Origin: Cloeon dipterum
Taxonomy: Eukaryota > Arthropoda > Insecta > Ephemeroptera > Baetidae
NCBI RefSeq assembly: GCF_949628265.1
Contig: NC_088790.1
Coordinates: forward strand, 19,596,545-19,660,544
Direction: 5' to 3'
Length of the DNA: 64,000 nt
Part shown: positions 11,185 through 25,088 of the stretch, in pieces
How positions within the stretch are numbered: position 1 is the first letter of the stretch
Layout of the letters: each line of letters opens with the position of its first letter
Program-made: the position numbers and the translations under genes
Notes under the pieces: model-generated
What the model saw: the letters and a program-made list of their open reading frames with translations, nothing else
What the model was told of the DNA's origin: nothing
Databases searched by the model: none

Positions 11185-11810
11185 CGCCCTGACGTGAGCC
11201 AACGAAATCTTAAGAGAGTAAAAATTAATGGAAATGTAAAAATTATTATTTTATTATTTAGGAATTGATTTAACTAAAAAAACGGCAGCAAAATAACACT
11301 TGGATGTCAATTCCGGTGAGTTTAATAGTATGAATGATGTGAAAAGGTGCGGAAACTCTGTTCAAATTTTATCACGGGACTCTAGGCAATTCACTTTTAA
11401 GAGTTGGTGCGTTCTTTTTGCCTCTTGGGCGGAAGTGTACAAAAAAATACACCAGTCGAATCAAGCCATTGAAAGTAAAATATTATGCATGACAACAAAG
11501 TCAAAATTAAAAAAAAATGCAAAAATACAAATTATAAATAATGAGTGTTAAATTAAATCAAATTTTCATTCTGAAGTAGTTTCACTTACCTACGGAAGGG
11601 TTATGATTAATGATCAGCTAACAAACTTCATGGCAGAAATTTTCTCAAAAAAAAGAAAAAAAGCAATTTAAAATTTCTTTAATCAGGTTGACAGAGTGCC
11701 GTTCTCTGCTCTTTGTGGCAAAATTGAGACTAACATTATATAAGGGGCTAGTGGCCGCGACTGCTACGCCGCTAATTTCGTTGACTGCCCCACCCCTATA
11801 ATTTTTAACC

Positions 11811-11852
11811 ACACGCAAGCTCTGGAGTAGGGAGAATAGAGGACTGCAAGAA
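11811..11852 (-). promoter_or_regulatory. Shared upstream block, copy before gene F
   Basis: Minus-strand reading: CTTGCAGTCCTCTATTCTCC, then CTACTCCAGAGCTTGCGTGT. The same two anchors (TGCARTCCTCT and GCTTGCGT) are kept at similar spacing. It lies just upstream of the proposed non-coding exon of gene F. Confidence 0.45.
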
Positions 11853-12033
11853 ACTCTCTTTTCAATGAACCCAATGAGCCGCCGATTGCGTTTTTTTTCA
11901 TTGGTAATCTCTTTTGAGATGGGTGACTGATCCCTGATGGTGAAAAACTTGTGCACAAATATTCTTGCATTTTAATCACTAACTAATTCTTTCATAATTT
12001 AATTAGCAAATAATCGGTCCTTAATGTTGGCAG

Positions 12034-15000
12034 TTTCGGCGATTGCTCTCGGTCGTGTGGCGGCGGCATCAAAGTTTCAAAGCGCGAGTGCGACAACCCG
12101 CGGCCTGTGAACGGCGGCAAGTACTGCATTGGCGAGAGGATGCGCTACCACTCGTGCAACACGCAGGACTGCCCGTACAATCAGAAGGACTTCCGCGACC
12201 AGCAGTGTGGCATGATGAAGCGAGGCTACAACGACGCCAAGTGGATTGCCAAGTACTATGGTGAGAGGGGGAATTTTGCGCGATTTTAATGAACTCACGA
12301 GGTGTAATTTGGCTTGTAGGCAAACCGGAAGACCAATGCAAGTTGTACTGCCGCCAGGGCACCGACTTTAACTTCCTCTTTTCGGAGAAGGTGATTGACG
12401 GCACGCCGTGCTCGCCTAAAACCTATGACATCTGCATCAACGGCAAGTGTCACCCGGCAGGCTGTGACCACGTCCTCGGCTCCAACAAGACCTTGGGTTC
12501 GTTTTTTGTTCTTTTCAGGAAGGAATTTCTGCTAATTCAGCCTGAATAGATTCCTGCGGTGTCTGCGACGGAGACAACTCCACCTGCACCATGGTGTACG
12601 GTTCATACAACGAGTCCATGCCCGAGTACCAGAAGGTCGTGGAGATTCCTGCAGGCTCTACCAGCATTTTCGTCAAGCAGACGCCCCTCTCCTACGTTGA
12701 CGGCAAATCCGGCGACAACATTCACTTAGGTATGAGTCCGACCTCCCTGAAGGTTGCTGCTAGAATCAATTTGAATTTAAAGAAGCAAAAAAGGTTAGAA
12801 ATTTAACCTTAAAAACTACAAGAGTGTGAAATTTTTATTAAAACATACACACTTTTAAAATGGTTTATCTAGACTATAAAGAGTTAGGTAATTTCTTTTG
12901 CTCCTTTGTTTTTTAACATTTAGTGCTGCCTTTTATATTATTTTAAGTTCGAAATATTGACACTTAATTATTTCACTGCCTAAAGAATAGTTTAAAATAT
13001 ATCTAAATGTCTACTTGTGAAATATTTTTTAGGCCATTTTATGCAGTAGTTAAATTTGTCAAAAAAAGACATAATTATAAAAAAAAAACATAAATTGCAA
13101 CGGAAATAATGAAAAATATGCAACCCGCGCAGCACACCGACTACACTGGTTGCCGATACTCTAACCCCTTGATCGGTAATTCTTTGCAGCACTCCGCTTG
13201 AAGGACACTGGTCAGTATATTTTGAACGGCAACTTTAACATCAGGCCTTACGAAACCAGACTTTTGGAGGCTGGCACTCCAATAAACTACAACGGCGCTC
13301 GCTCCTTTGTCGAAATCCTCAACTCCACTCTAGAACCGCTGAAGGTTGCTGTCATCCTTGAGGTGAGCAGCGTCCTCTAAAGCAGCGATTTTCCGTCCTG
13401 TTATGATTATTACAACTCTTCTCCTCTAAAGGCTTTTTACAATTATACTTTCACGATTAGGTTCGCATACTTAAAATAATACCCATTTTAATTCAGGTTT
13501 TTATCGCTGGTACTCCTCTCCGTGCCAATGTGGAGTACAGATATATGGTGCACTTCCCTTTCATCTGGAAGCCAAACTCAGATTGGTCTACCTGCCACAG
13601 AACTTGCTTCAGTAAGCATCCTTATAAAGTGCTTAAACTTTTAGTATTCAAAACACATTAAAATATTTCAGGACATAGATCAATTGGCTGTTTTGAGAGG
13701 AGGACAAACATTGAAGTGGACAAATACCTGTGTTCTAACTCTACGCAAGAAAAGCCAGCTACCAAGAAGTTCTGCTATTTCCATAGCTGCAGACTTTCGT
13801 AAGTTCTTTAATTTATGAAAAATGGGAATGACCATGAGATTAAAAATTAAATGCTATTATTAGTTTATGCATTTATTGCACTATATATTTTTGCTTGTAA
13901 TCTATTCTTGAAAATTTTAAACTTATTCCTTAAAAAACCTAAAAAATTATAATTTATAATTAGATGGAAAGGGAATCGTTGTGCCGTACTTTCGTACGGT
14001 AGCGGCGAAACTTATGTGGACAAGAAGCTGTGCGAGAAAGTCAAGAAACCAAGCCGCATGGCCACGTGGGAGTTTGGAACCTGGTCAGAGGTAAATACTC
14101 TCAATGTTGCACATTATACAATTTCTAATGACAAACACAGTGCAGAGTTGGTTGTAATCCTGGTAACCAAACCAGGACTGCCAAGTGTACCACCTACAGA
14201 GCAAGTTATTTACCTGATGAGCATTGCCCACCATTAAAACCTGAGGATAAGGAGAGACCCTGTGAACCTTTTTGCCAGGGCATGTGGAAGACTGGAGAAT
14301 GGACCAAGGTATAAGTTAAATAATCTTGAAGAAATTTGATACAGTTTTAGATTGAAAATGCTGGCTCTACTTTTTTTAAATTTGTTCGTATTTTTTTGAA
14401 TAACACACCATCTCAATTTTTGTAAATAAATACCGAGAAATAATTAAAAACATTGTTTTATATCTCTTCTAATCTTTAATAACGATTAAAAAATTAGTAT
14501 TTTATTTTAAATTTGTAGCACAGTTTTGGGCTGTATTTAAAGTTTAAGCATTTAATTTTCAGTGTTCAGTCAAGTGCGGGACAGGCGTGCAGAGGCGTTC
14601 TGTTTGGTGCGAGCTGGACGGCTACAAAGTGAACAAGGATGAGTGCCAAGGCTTGGAGCCCCTCACGCAACGGGACTGTGCCCAACCGGCCTGTGGCTAC
14701 TGGAAAACTGGGCCCGCCTCGGTTGTGAGTACACACTTATTTTGAATCCTTCACGCTAAATTAACTAACTAATTTCCAACTCCTGGATTCTGGAAAATTT
14801 AGATTTAAATAATTATGCAACCTGCTGGACTCCCGAGCCGTGCATGTTGCATACTCTAAATTTGCTTGAAACTTTTTCGTGTGTTGTGTGAGTGGCAGTA
14901 CTATTGCACAGGCATGCTTTTACAGTGTTCGGTGAGCTGTGGGGTCGGCGTGGCCCAGAGACAGGTGGTGTGTGTGACCGAGGGTGGGGCGGCTGCCAAC

Positions 15001-18000
15001 GACGAATTTTGCGATCACTTGGAAAAACCCAACAACGCGGTGTCCTGCACCATGCCTGACTGTCCCTCGCCCACGGTGTGTTTAAATTTCAATTCGACAA
15101 GAAAAATCAATTAAGTTTCTCAGGGTTGCAAACTAATACTCTAATAGAAAAGAGTTTCTTTTGGTTAAATAATTTTGCAATTTCGAGATTATCTCGTGTG
15201 TGTTTTTTTAGCCTAAAATATCTCTTAATCCGCTTTGAGCCTGTTTGTTAAAACATTATTTAAAATAGTTGACAAATTAATTGAAAAGTAATTATTGCAA
15301 CCCTGAATGAAATCAGGTGCAAATAGAAATACATATTATTATTTTATACATTTTGCAGACCACAAAATTGAGAAGTATGCAAAACTCCAGCGATTTGATG
15401 ATCAAGAACGCTATTGTGCCTGCACAAACAACCTTGCAAATTGCGTGGGTTGACGGAGAGTGGAGTGAGGTACGGTTTGATATGATTACTTACCTCTTGG
15501 ATTTCAGGTTAATCCCCATCCCTGTAGGAATTTTTAGTTATGCTTAAAGTGAACTGTTTTCTAATTTTTATTAAATTTTTATTAAATTTTTAAAATTGCG
15601 TTTTTATATTTAGTGTTCTGTGAGCTGCGGCAAAGGCTATCAGCGACGCATAGTGCAGTGCCTGAATCTGAACTCGAACGACGTCCTTCCCGACTCCCTG
15701 TGTGAGCAACTCTCGCCAAAGCCGGTGACGCAGCACTCGTGTTCCCACACGTGCGGTGCCTGGAGGCCCAGGGAGTGGCAGCCCTGCTCAGCGACCTGCG
15801 GAAAGGTAAGCTAAAAGCCAAAAAATATTTAATATAATTTCTATGAGATAATTTTAGATGGCAATATTTTTCTTTAAATAGGATCATGATTTAACTAAAA
15901 TGTTCTTTAGGGCATTGCCAAGAGACAGGTGGTTTGCGAGTCCGACTGGGGCAGAATATCGCTACCGGACTCTTCATGCGCCAGCCAGGAGAGGCCAGTG
16001 AGCGAGCACCCGTGCGAGAACAAACCGTGCACAATGGTGTTCCACACGGAACGCAAGTGGTCCACCGGCTCCTGGGGAGAGGTGAGTTTTCCCCCGTCAT
16101 GAAATTCTATTGGCAATTTAAATGCTTGTCTGTTTTGTGTTTCTGCAGTGCGTGGTGCCAAACAAGGACTGTGGAGTTGGAGTGCGAAGGAGACAGGTCA
16201 AGTGTCTGCACGGCGGCTCGTGCGACGGGGAAAAACCTCCTGATATCGAGCCCTGCGTCATTTCCTGCAGGAACGCCAAGTGGAACTTTGGCGAGTGGGG
16301 AGAGGTGAGAAAAAATGGTTCAATGACATGAAAAATTATCAATTAATTTTTAAAATAATTTTTAAATTATAAATGGAAAAATGTTACAAAATTATAGATG
16401 AAGATGCGAAATCGACATTCAAATAACTATATTTTAGACTAAATTGAAAATACTAATGACTTCTCTGCACTGTGGTCTTTTATTTTTCAATTTTGATACC
16501 TTTTTTCTTTCTTAATGACATATATTAAAATACTGTGGTTTAATAAATTATTTCAAGTGAGTTTTTAATTTAAATTTGACTTTTTTCTGTGCCCCTCCAG
16601 TGTTCCAGACCATGCGGAACCGGCTACAAGCACCGACTGGTGCGGTGTCAGTCTCTAAACGGGCAGTTCCTGAAGGAGGACGAGTGTCCTGTGGAGGAGC
16701 GGCCAAGCTCTAAGATGGAGTGCAACACGCACAGGTGTAATGGCTACCGCTGGAAGGTCAGCGCCTGGGAACAGGTTAGTGACTCACCTTTTCTTGTCAT
16801 AATGCATTCAATAATATATCGCGCCCGCTAATCAAGGTGGAGCGACAGGGGCCGAATCGCTGCTAACTCAGTATAGTGCTGAGGTGGCGGAATGATTTTA
16901 ATTATTTATTATATCATTGCAATAGACTGACTATGTGAACAATTTAACCGAGACTTTTGACCCTGCGACATATTTATTAATAACCATGACAACAGCAGAA
17001 CTATTTTTCACTAATTAAAATGAAAAACATTTGTAAACTGATCTCCCTCAAAAGTGTTGCTATATAAGGAAATAAATGTCTGATAGGGAAACAGCATTTG
17101 TAGAATTCTTTTAAATTGCACTTTTTCTAATACATGAGAATGAAAAACACCCTAATCAATTTCTAAATCTCAGATGAAGTTTCAATCGAATAAATTAGCA
17201 ACATATTTTTTTAATTGCTACATTGAATTGAAAATTTGCAAGTTATTTCTAATTTGATAAAAAGAAAAAATATCAGCCAATTTAAACACTGGCAGATACT
17301 CAATTTCAGATAAACAGTCATAAACTGGTTAATATATTTCTCCCTGTCTCAGTGTCAACCAAAATTTATATGTACTTAAAGAATTCCAACTGAAATTCTC
17401 TTACACACACAATTAAAACGTCACCAACAGCAACTATAGCAAACGTCCTTACAGACTTAAATTTTAAGAGCAAGTGTTATACACTAACAGTTCTTGAAGA
17501 GTCAGTTTTTTGGATGGTTTTTAGTGTGTGAAAGCAGCAGCGTGTGTGAGATTTAATGGTTATCGCTTTAGTGCTCGGTGCGGTGCGGGCGCGGCGTGAA
17601 GCGGCGGACGGTGCAATGCGTGAGCAGCGGCAAGGGCGCCGCTGTCCAGGACTTCCACTGCCCGGGACGCAAGCCTCCGGACACTCGGTTCTGTTTCAAA
17701 TACCAATGCCCGTACTCGTGGCAAATTGGAGACTGGTCTGAGGTCAGCGGCTTCCGACATTTGAGACTCTTTTTCATTTCCAAACATTTTTTTACCTCTC
17801 TCGATTCGCATCCTAATTGGCTTTCCAAGTGTGCTCATTGTGCATGACTAATTTTTTGCTCTGGGACGTACTGCACCCACACACACGTGTCTGCCTCTGA
17901 TTTACAAGTTGTCTAGATTTGAGAGATGTTGGTAAAAATGGGAGCAATAATTTACAAATGGCTAATATGGGCTTGTATTTAATTAATATATTTTTAAGAG

Positions 18001-21000
18001 TGTTCTCTAATTATAAAAAGTCATTTTTAAATTATAATTTTTATTCTACAAGCTTCCACAAGTTAAAAAAATATTAATATTCAAGGTGATACATTTTATT
18101 AGCTCATGTTATCAATTGAAATTCTCAAGTCTAGAAATGAGCTTTGTACAACATTTTTTACAGAGGTGAACATTTGTATTTTTGGAGCAGGACGCCAGAA
18201 AATGCATCATTTGAGCAGATTTCCAAATTCCTCTTAAATGTCTGTGCCTCCTAAATTGATGGCTATGGGAAAATCATCTTCTGTGACGCATAAACATTAT
18301 TTATTATTTTCTGCATGCTTTTGACGTTCGCAGGTAGAACTTTGGCGTTGACATTTTGGGTTTCGAAATCGGCCTCGCTGCTTTGCCCAAGCATCAAACA
18401 TATTCCGCTTCTTCTTTGGTGATGGAATAATCATATTTTCATTAAATAGATTTCTGTAGTGTCACGAGAATGAACGAGTTCTCGCTAAACCATTAAAACG
18501 GCTGGTGCTGGAATCATAGTGTTGGAAATAAACAAGTGCGGTCATGTGCATCTTTAAATATATAAAACATCTTCCGTGTGGTATTGCAGGACGATTTCTC
18601 GAGTTTGAAAGTCGAAAAAGTCCTAGCATCTCATTTGTATAATTTTGGATCCATGTTCGCATGCTTATAGAAAATTAAAAATAAAAATCACTCTGATGGA
18701 ACTCCCTAATCTCAACCTTCCCTACTTTTGCAGTGTTCGGAAACCTGCGGCTCAGGTCTGCAGACGCGCCAGGTGACATGCCACAAGGTGGTTGGCTTGG
18801 GCTGGCTAGAGCCGTCCAAGGTGGCGGAATCACACTGCTACAGCACCGAAAAGCCCATAGCTGTGCAAGCATGTCACTTGGAGCCCTGTTCTTCTCAGTT
18901 CCACTGGCTCACTGGACCCTGGAAACAGGTTAGTTTGCAATTTGCAAAACAATACATGTATGTCATTTTTTCTGGTCTAGATAGCCTTGTGTATAAAAAA
19001 ATATACTTTTTAAAAACTTTGATCAACGTATATTTCACAATGGTACAATGTTTGGAACATATTTTGAAGTGAAAAACTAAATTTTGCAACTGAGCTGTGT
19101 TGAACTTTCTAGGTTTTCAATTTTTTAATATTTTCTATATCTCAATATTTTAATTTTTATTATTTGTTCCAAACTTAGCCAGGGTTAACATGATCAAATT
19201 TGTGCTTTTGCTTTAGTTAAAATCATCAGGATTGAACATAAATCAAATTATATTGGAGATATAGTAAGAAAGTTTTCGGGATTTATTTCATAACAAATCG
19301 TTAATTTATTTTCAAACTGCAATCATATTTAAAAATAATAATTGTCAAGTTTTTCATTAAACTTTTCTGTTTTTGGTAATTTCTTTAACGAGTAATTGTA
19401 AGGAAATCCTAGATGGTTTTCAATCTGAAATATCAAAAAAATTTTAGCTTTATAAACGCTGAATTGGCTTTCTTCCAATTGAAAATTCTTTTAAATCTAT
19501 CAATTATTTTAGTTTCGAATAAATAAAAAAATTGATCACTTTCTAACGCTATCTTTAGCTCAATTTTCATTTCAGTTCAAAGACGTTTTCTCTAGCATAA
19601 AAAAATAATAGTAAATAGTATCGATTTTCATGGTTTAATTTTCGAAATGATATTTTTTTGTTATTTAGTTGTTTCTTTATTGACGTGGGGATGTACAGGG
19701 TAAAGTTACCCTGCTAATCGGCAATAAAAACAATTTTGAATCTAAAAATATTGTTGTGCAGTGCTCTGCGGTGTGCGGGAAGCGCGGCAAAAAGCGTCGC
19801 GCCGTGTACTGCGTGGGCCACGACCGGCTGCGGGTGTCCAACAGCTACTGCCGACAGGACAAGATGCCGGTACGCAAGGCCAAGTGCAACGTGATGCGCT
19901 GCCCAGGTCCATCCTCATGCAGGGAGGTAAAGTTCCTGCGCCGTCACTCGGCCGCCGACGGCACCTACACGCTCAACTTGTTCGGCATGAACATCAGCGT
20001 CTACTGCCACGAGATGCACTCGCACTCGCCCAAGGAGTACTTATCGCTGCCCACTGGCGAACAGGAGAACTACTCAGAATTCTTCCACCTAAGGTAAACT
20101 AAAAAACCACTAAAGTATAGTAAATATTTTAATTTTTAACAAAAATTTGTGATATCAGTAAATATTTGAGAGAGGAAATAAAATTAGCCCTGAACTATTT
20201 TTTGTAAAATTAAATAAATAGTTTGGCTTTCTCTTGAGCCTTAAATAAGCGTTTGCGGATAGTAACTGAAAAGTCGCTGTGAATTTCAGTTTGAAAAATC
20301 CCAACTCATGTCCATACAACGGAAAGAGGCCAGAAAAATGCGACTACTGTTATGACGAGAAAAAAGGTCTGTCGGGAACGACGGTCTTCACCAAAATCCG
20401 CTTCAACCCGCAATCTTTGAAAGTCACGAGTAAGGACCCCTTTAATTGTTGTAAAAGATGTGTGCGATTGCTGATTATTTGTCTTTCATAGGGGACGATT
20501 TCACTTTTGCCCGTCTGATTCGTGGCAAGAAATACATACCATACGGTGAAGCGGGTGACTGCTACAGCAACCTGGTCTGCCCGCAGGGAAGGTTTTCAGT
20601 GAACCTGTCAGGAACACCTTTCAGGGTGTCACCCACCACGGGATGGCTCAGTAACGGCGGCTCCATGGACCAACACCCTGATGAGGTTAGAATTTTTGCA
20701 GTTGATAAAATTTGCCTTCAAAATAATATCACATATAATAAATTTAAAAATACTTAAATTTATGAATCAAGCAATGAATTTCTGCAGAGTAAATAATCGG
20801 ACTTGACCTCGTCGTTTGAAAGTCAAAACTTCATTCGTCTAGACTGTTTCAACTTTTGAACAAATAAAACCAGGAAAATATTAAGACTTTCGCACTTTCG
20901 ACATTATTTACTTTTAGGGAAGAGCGAAATAATTTCGATTAAAAGACTCATTTTTTCACTCAAAACTCAATTTTATTCAATCAGTTCCTCTCAAACTAGA

Positions 21001-21481
21001 AAAATATTATTAAAATTTTTAATATTGTTTGATGTGCTTCAGGTTCAACTGAAAATTTATAATTGTTGTTAATTATCAATTTATTAGATGAAAGTTAATT
21101 GAAGATAAATTTGTTTTGATCATATAAACAAAATTTGCTAAAAGCGTGCTAAAAATTAGAATTTTATTGCATGTTTGACTGGTCGTTGGCAAGATGGACC
21201 CGTTCAAATTAAAAATTTATTTTCAATCTGGGCACACCCTTGGCTGTAGAAATATCATAATGCAAAATGGTCATTTAAATTCCGTTTGTGCGAAATCTTG
21301 CGCATATATGTTGCATCTTTGAAATTTGTATTTGTAAATTTGTTTGCAGGAGCACCAAAAAGTGTGGGGCAAGTGCGGCGGAAACTGCGGCACGTGCAGC
21401 CCACGCAAAGATACTGGACTGAAGCTGGAGCTGCTGTGGCCGGACAGACACACGAAACACCACGGCCGCTGGAGGGGTTAG
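12034..21481 (+). CDS. AdamTS-A: ADAMTS9/20/GON-1-type metalloprotease, C-terminal part (5' exons outside window)
   Basis: Twenty-one exons encode about 1190 residues of a secreted matrix protease: 12034-12260, 12320-12496, 12550-12729, 13190-13362, 13497-13611, 13672-13798, 13964-14090, 14141-14308, 14563-14724, 14926-15075, 15359-15469, 15614-15805, 15911-16081, 16149-16304, 16601-16774, 17572-17742, 18734-18928, 19762-20093, 20290-20429, 20492-20685, 21350-21481. Order: the central thrombospondin repeat (FGDCSRSCGGGIK), the cysteine-rich domain (KDFRDQQC, CDHVLGS, CGVCDGDNSTC), the spacer, about twelve further thrombospondin repeats, and a GON domain (SCREVKFLRR, CPYNGKRPEKC, AGDCYSNLVCPQGRFSVNL, WGKCGGNCGTC). 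The GON domain restricts it to the ADAMTS9/20, GON-1 and fly AdamTS-A branch, which remodels basement membrane during cell migration. The propeptide, the HExxH protease exons and the disintegrin exons are not present upstream in the window. The first exon starts in mid-codon after a normal acceptor, so a 5' part must exist elsewhere. The repeat encoded by 13964-14090 is degenerate. Confidence 0.95.
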
Positions 21482-24400
21482 AGCCCTTATCCTACGAGTC
21501 ACACACACAATATGCGAGAGAGAGAAGAGAGAGATTCGGCCGGCAGACATGCACGGTCGGGGCCGCGAAAGCCACCAGCGGATCTGTCGACAAGCATGGA
21601 GGGCGACGCTGGACCCTTTATACTTTCTCGAATCCGCCAAAAATGATTGCTCTCGTCGTGTGCGCAAACGGACCTTTACATTTCGACAGCAGCAAGCAAC
21701 CGAGTGGAATCTCAATCAAAAGCGCTAATGTTTTAGGCCTCCTTTTCTGCAGTGCATTTATTACTGTTAGGAGAAGAAGATACGAGGATCTGAATTTTTT
21801 CGAATGCGTTTTCATCTGATGGAATATTTTTGTACTGTTTTCGGCGTCGGTCGGAACGCCAACCTTTTTAATTTATTGATTTCTATACTTTATTATATAT
21901 TATACATCGAGAACGGCCGCACTTGTTTGTACGTTTTTACACAAGCGACAACAATATTGCCACGAGGTGAGCAAAAGTATTAGTTTTGAGGCCTCTTTTT
22001 CAGGGGATTTTACAAACTCTGAACAATTCCCTTTAGTGTCAAAAAACTAGCCCAGATTCGCTGGAAGTGCGATTCAGTTGGATCCAAAAATTAAACTGAA
22101 TTGGTTTTGTTTCGTCAAGACCACAAAATTTTTATTGATGTTTTAAATTCATTGCATCAGCTCTACGCGCGAACGGCAGCTCTGAAGACTATTGAATCGC
22201 ACAAATTTCGAATCAAAGTACTTTTTGTCCCAGCATAATCAAGATGTGTAGATAAATACCTCATATATTACACCGTCATACTGTAAAAGTTACAAAAAAA
22301 CTGTATACCACCAGCTTCAGGCTCCATTTTTTTACATCAACGCAGGACTTAATATATTTTACTGCCACGATTTTTGTTCATCGTTTAACAGTTTTGATTT
22401 GTGTTCCATGTGCACACACACGCCTAGCACGTAAGTCTTTTGCCCCTTTTGAACGCCATGCTGAAGTATTTTTCATTAATTTTTCGCACATCACACAAGT
22501 TTCATTATTTTTCGGCACATCAAAATGAAAGCGCGCGAATAATTTTTTAATTTTGCAAGAAGAAGGCTGACACTCGAACTACAAGGTTTAGTGTGTATTT
22601 TTTCTTCTTCGGCTGATGCATTTTTGCGAGAGAAAGAAAGGAAGGAACACGCACAGAATTTTCTATCAAATGTATTATTAAACGTATTTATTAATAAATG
22701 AATAATTTTGGTATTCAGTGAGGATGCACGAATGAGCGTGAATGCGGTAATATTTTCTTGTTGATTTTGTTACGTATAAAATAAATACTCTGCTCTTTCT
22801 GGACCCCTTGACCGCGCTAACTGAGATACTATACTTTTGGATGAATAACAAACTGTACCTTTAGTCTGTAGAATCACTGCCAATATTTGTACTGCTGCGC
22901 GAGGGAGACCCCTCACTGCCGCTGACAGGAGTTGATTAGTGTTGTAATTAATTAACCAACGGTGCGATTTAGTTTTCGTCCACGATTAATGTGATTCATT
23001 TTTAGATAATGTGCGACAACACAGCCATACGAGAGCTCGTAGTTGAGACAATAAAATAATTATATTCAATCGAATCCCTCCTCCACCTAATTTTAAGGAA
23101 ACACATACACACCCACACCATACAAAAATTTGTATAAACATTTGACGCCACGCTTGAATCTCCAACCAATTGATATGTCAGTAATAAATTATGATAAATG
23201 CAAAAATTGACAACGCTGATGAATATTTTCTTTACAGGATTTGACCTATACTTTAAGTTTGAAATTAGATGGAATTGAAATATTCGACATTTAACAGCTT
23301 CAATTTTTTGCAGAATAAGCTTATATTTTTTTGATATGAATAACTCTCTGGCATCAGCATTTTCTTAAAAGTTCCAATTTAATTTTTATTAAAATTGTTG
23401 AATTTGTGGACGCTTCCTTTTTATGTGGAGATTATTCCGAAAAGGTTTTTAAATTCCTGTGATGTCTTGCTTCTTCATGATAGTTTTTCTAAATCTAGGA
23501 ATTAATATCGTGCAGGTTAAGGAGATTCCATCTCAAGCCAATTAATTAACTCATACATAACCTTATCTTTGGGCTGCATTCAGGATCAATTTTTATATTA
23601 ATTAATTAATTAACCTCTTCCAGGGATCACTCTGCGATTTTCAATTGAAATATAATGACTGTCAAATTTAGTGGACCAAGAAGTCCAGTGTGTTAACATT
23701 TAACTGGCTTCTAATCTTTTAATTTCTGCACTTTGGAAAGTCCAACGCCACTTTAAAAATTTGGTATTGCATTATAAGAAGCTAGAGCTAAAGGTTTGAG
23801 GAATGAGACAAAGACTTACATTCTTTTTAAAAAATGCATCATTTTTTATTTTGGCTTCATATGCACATGTTTCATTTTATAATAACGTGAAAAATGTAAT
23901 TCTCGTTAAAAAATTGCCAAAAAGTCTGATGTAACATTTGTCTGTCCTCTCGGGGGACAAGTAGTGTGTTTTACATTTTTGTTGTTGGAGCGGCGCCCCC
24001 TTGCGTTTTCGCCACAATCAAAGAGGGGCCTAGTGTGTGAGTGTAAATGTGTGTCTAAGTTGGTCAGAGCGACTCATTCTTGGTTGTTACTTTACTTGTT
24101 TGCGGCTGTAGTTTTCTTTCATTCTTTCTTAGTAAGTGTGTGTGTGTGTGTTGTGTGTGTTGAGAGTGGGAAATGCAAATGTTTTTACTTCATTCATAGG
24201 CCTCCAACCGAACACAAGGCGGAGAGCAGCTAGAGGTGGGTGTAGCCATTGTAGTCGAGAGAAACCAAATTACTCAAATCGCGCCGTTCCTTTTTTTTCC
24301 CGCCTGCTGCGGTGAATTAATTGCAAGGACGGCTGCTGCTGCTGCTTTTACACTAATGTCTCGGTGTCAAACATGTGCATCAGGTCACGCCAAAACAATT

Positions 24401-25088
24401 TCCGTATTTCTTTTTGCTTTCATTGCATGTTTTTGCTTTTGGGAGAAACACATCTTAGTACAAAAAACGAGCGAGCATTTGAAGCTTCTTCTGTGTTTGC
24501 TGATTTTTTTACTTTTTTGATCTTCTAATAACTTTAAAATTACTCATTATCCGTTCTCAAGTTGACTGGGGGCTTTATTTGAACATAAAAAAAGGAGATT
24601 CTTTTCACTGAAGTTGTTATACATGACGGCTGCGGCTTTTCACATTTCCGATCAATTTAAATAAGTTTTGTTTAATCACATTCAGATATTAACTTTGCTT
24701 AATATAGGAATACCAGATAGCAAGCAAGGTACAAGAGTCCGCGTATGTGTGTGTGTTCGCCTCACAACTCAGCATTATTGCACGCTGCTAACACTGTACA
24801 GAGATGATGCAAAAGCCGGCCGGACATATTTGACGACAAAAATAATTGCGCTTTTACGTGAATTGATTACAATGATGCGTTGGGTGGAAACAAACGAGAT
24901 TGCAATCAATCGAGAAACCGAGGTATTAAATTACTCGCCATCATCTAAGGTTACCATTTAAAATACTTTGTGTCTTCATGCACTAAACACAAACCGATGT
25001 TATTAAAGAGAAGGAAAACGGCTCAACTACTTGTTTTCATTAATTAATTAGAGGTATGACCCTTGCAGATTGGCTTGCATCTTCTTCA
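21482..25088. other. ADAMTS 3' UTR and intergenic DNA
   Basis: The region opens with a GA-rich run (21510-21535) inside the 3' UTR. Candidate poly(A) signals AATAAA occur near 22693 and about 80 nt later. A (TG)n tract lies at about 24137-24160, and an (ATTA)n run at about 23597. Open frames here (for example 23964-24520) lack splice signals and look non-coding. No gene was recognised. Confidence 0.5.
24137..24160. repeat. (TG)n microsatellite
   Basis: Interrupted run of TG dinucleotides in intergenic DNA. Confidence 0.85.

Noticed and set aside
12024..12110. An ATG just before the first ADAMTS exon as a true start
   Set aside because: It is out of frame with the thrombospondin reading and soon stops, so the upstream exons must lie elsewhere.
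21286..21819. Plus-strand open frame of 177 codons
   Set aside because: It overlaps the last ADAMTS exon in a different frame and runs into the 3' UTR. The GON-domain reading is clearly the real one.
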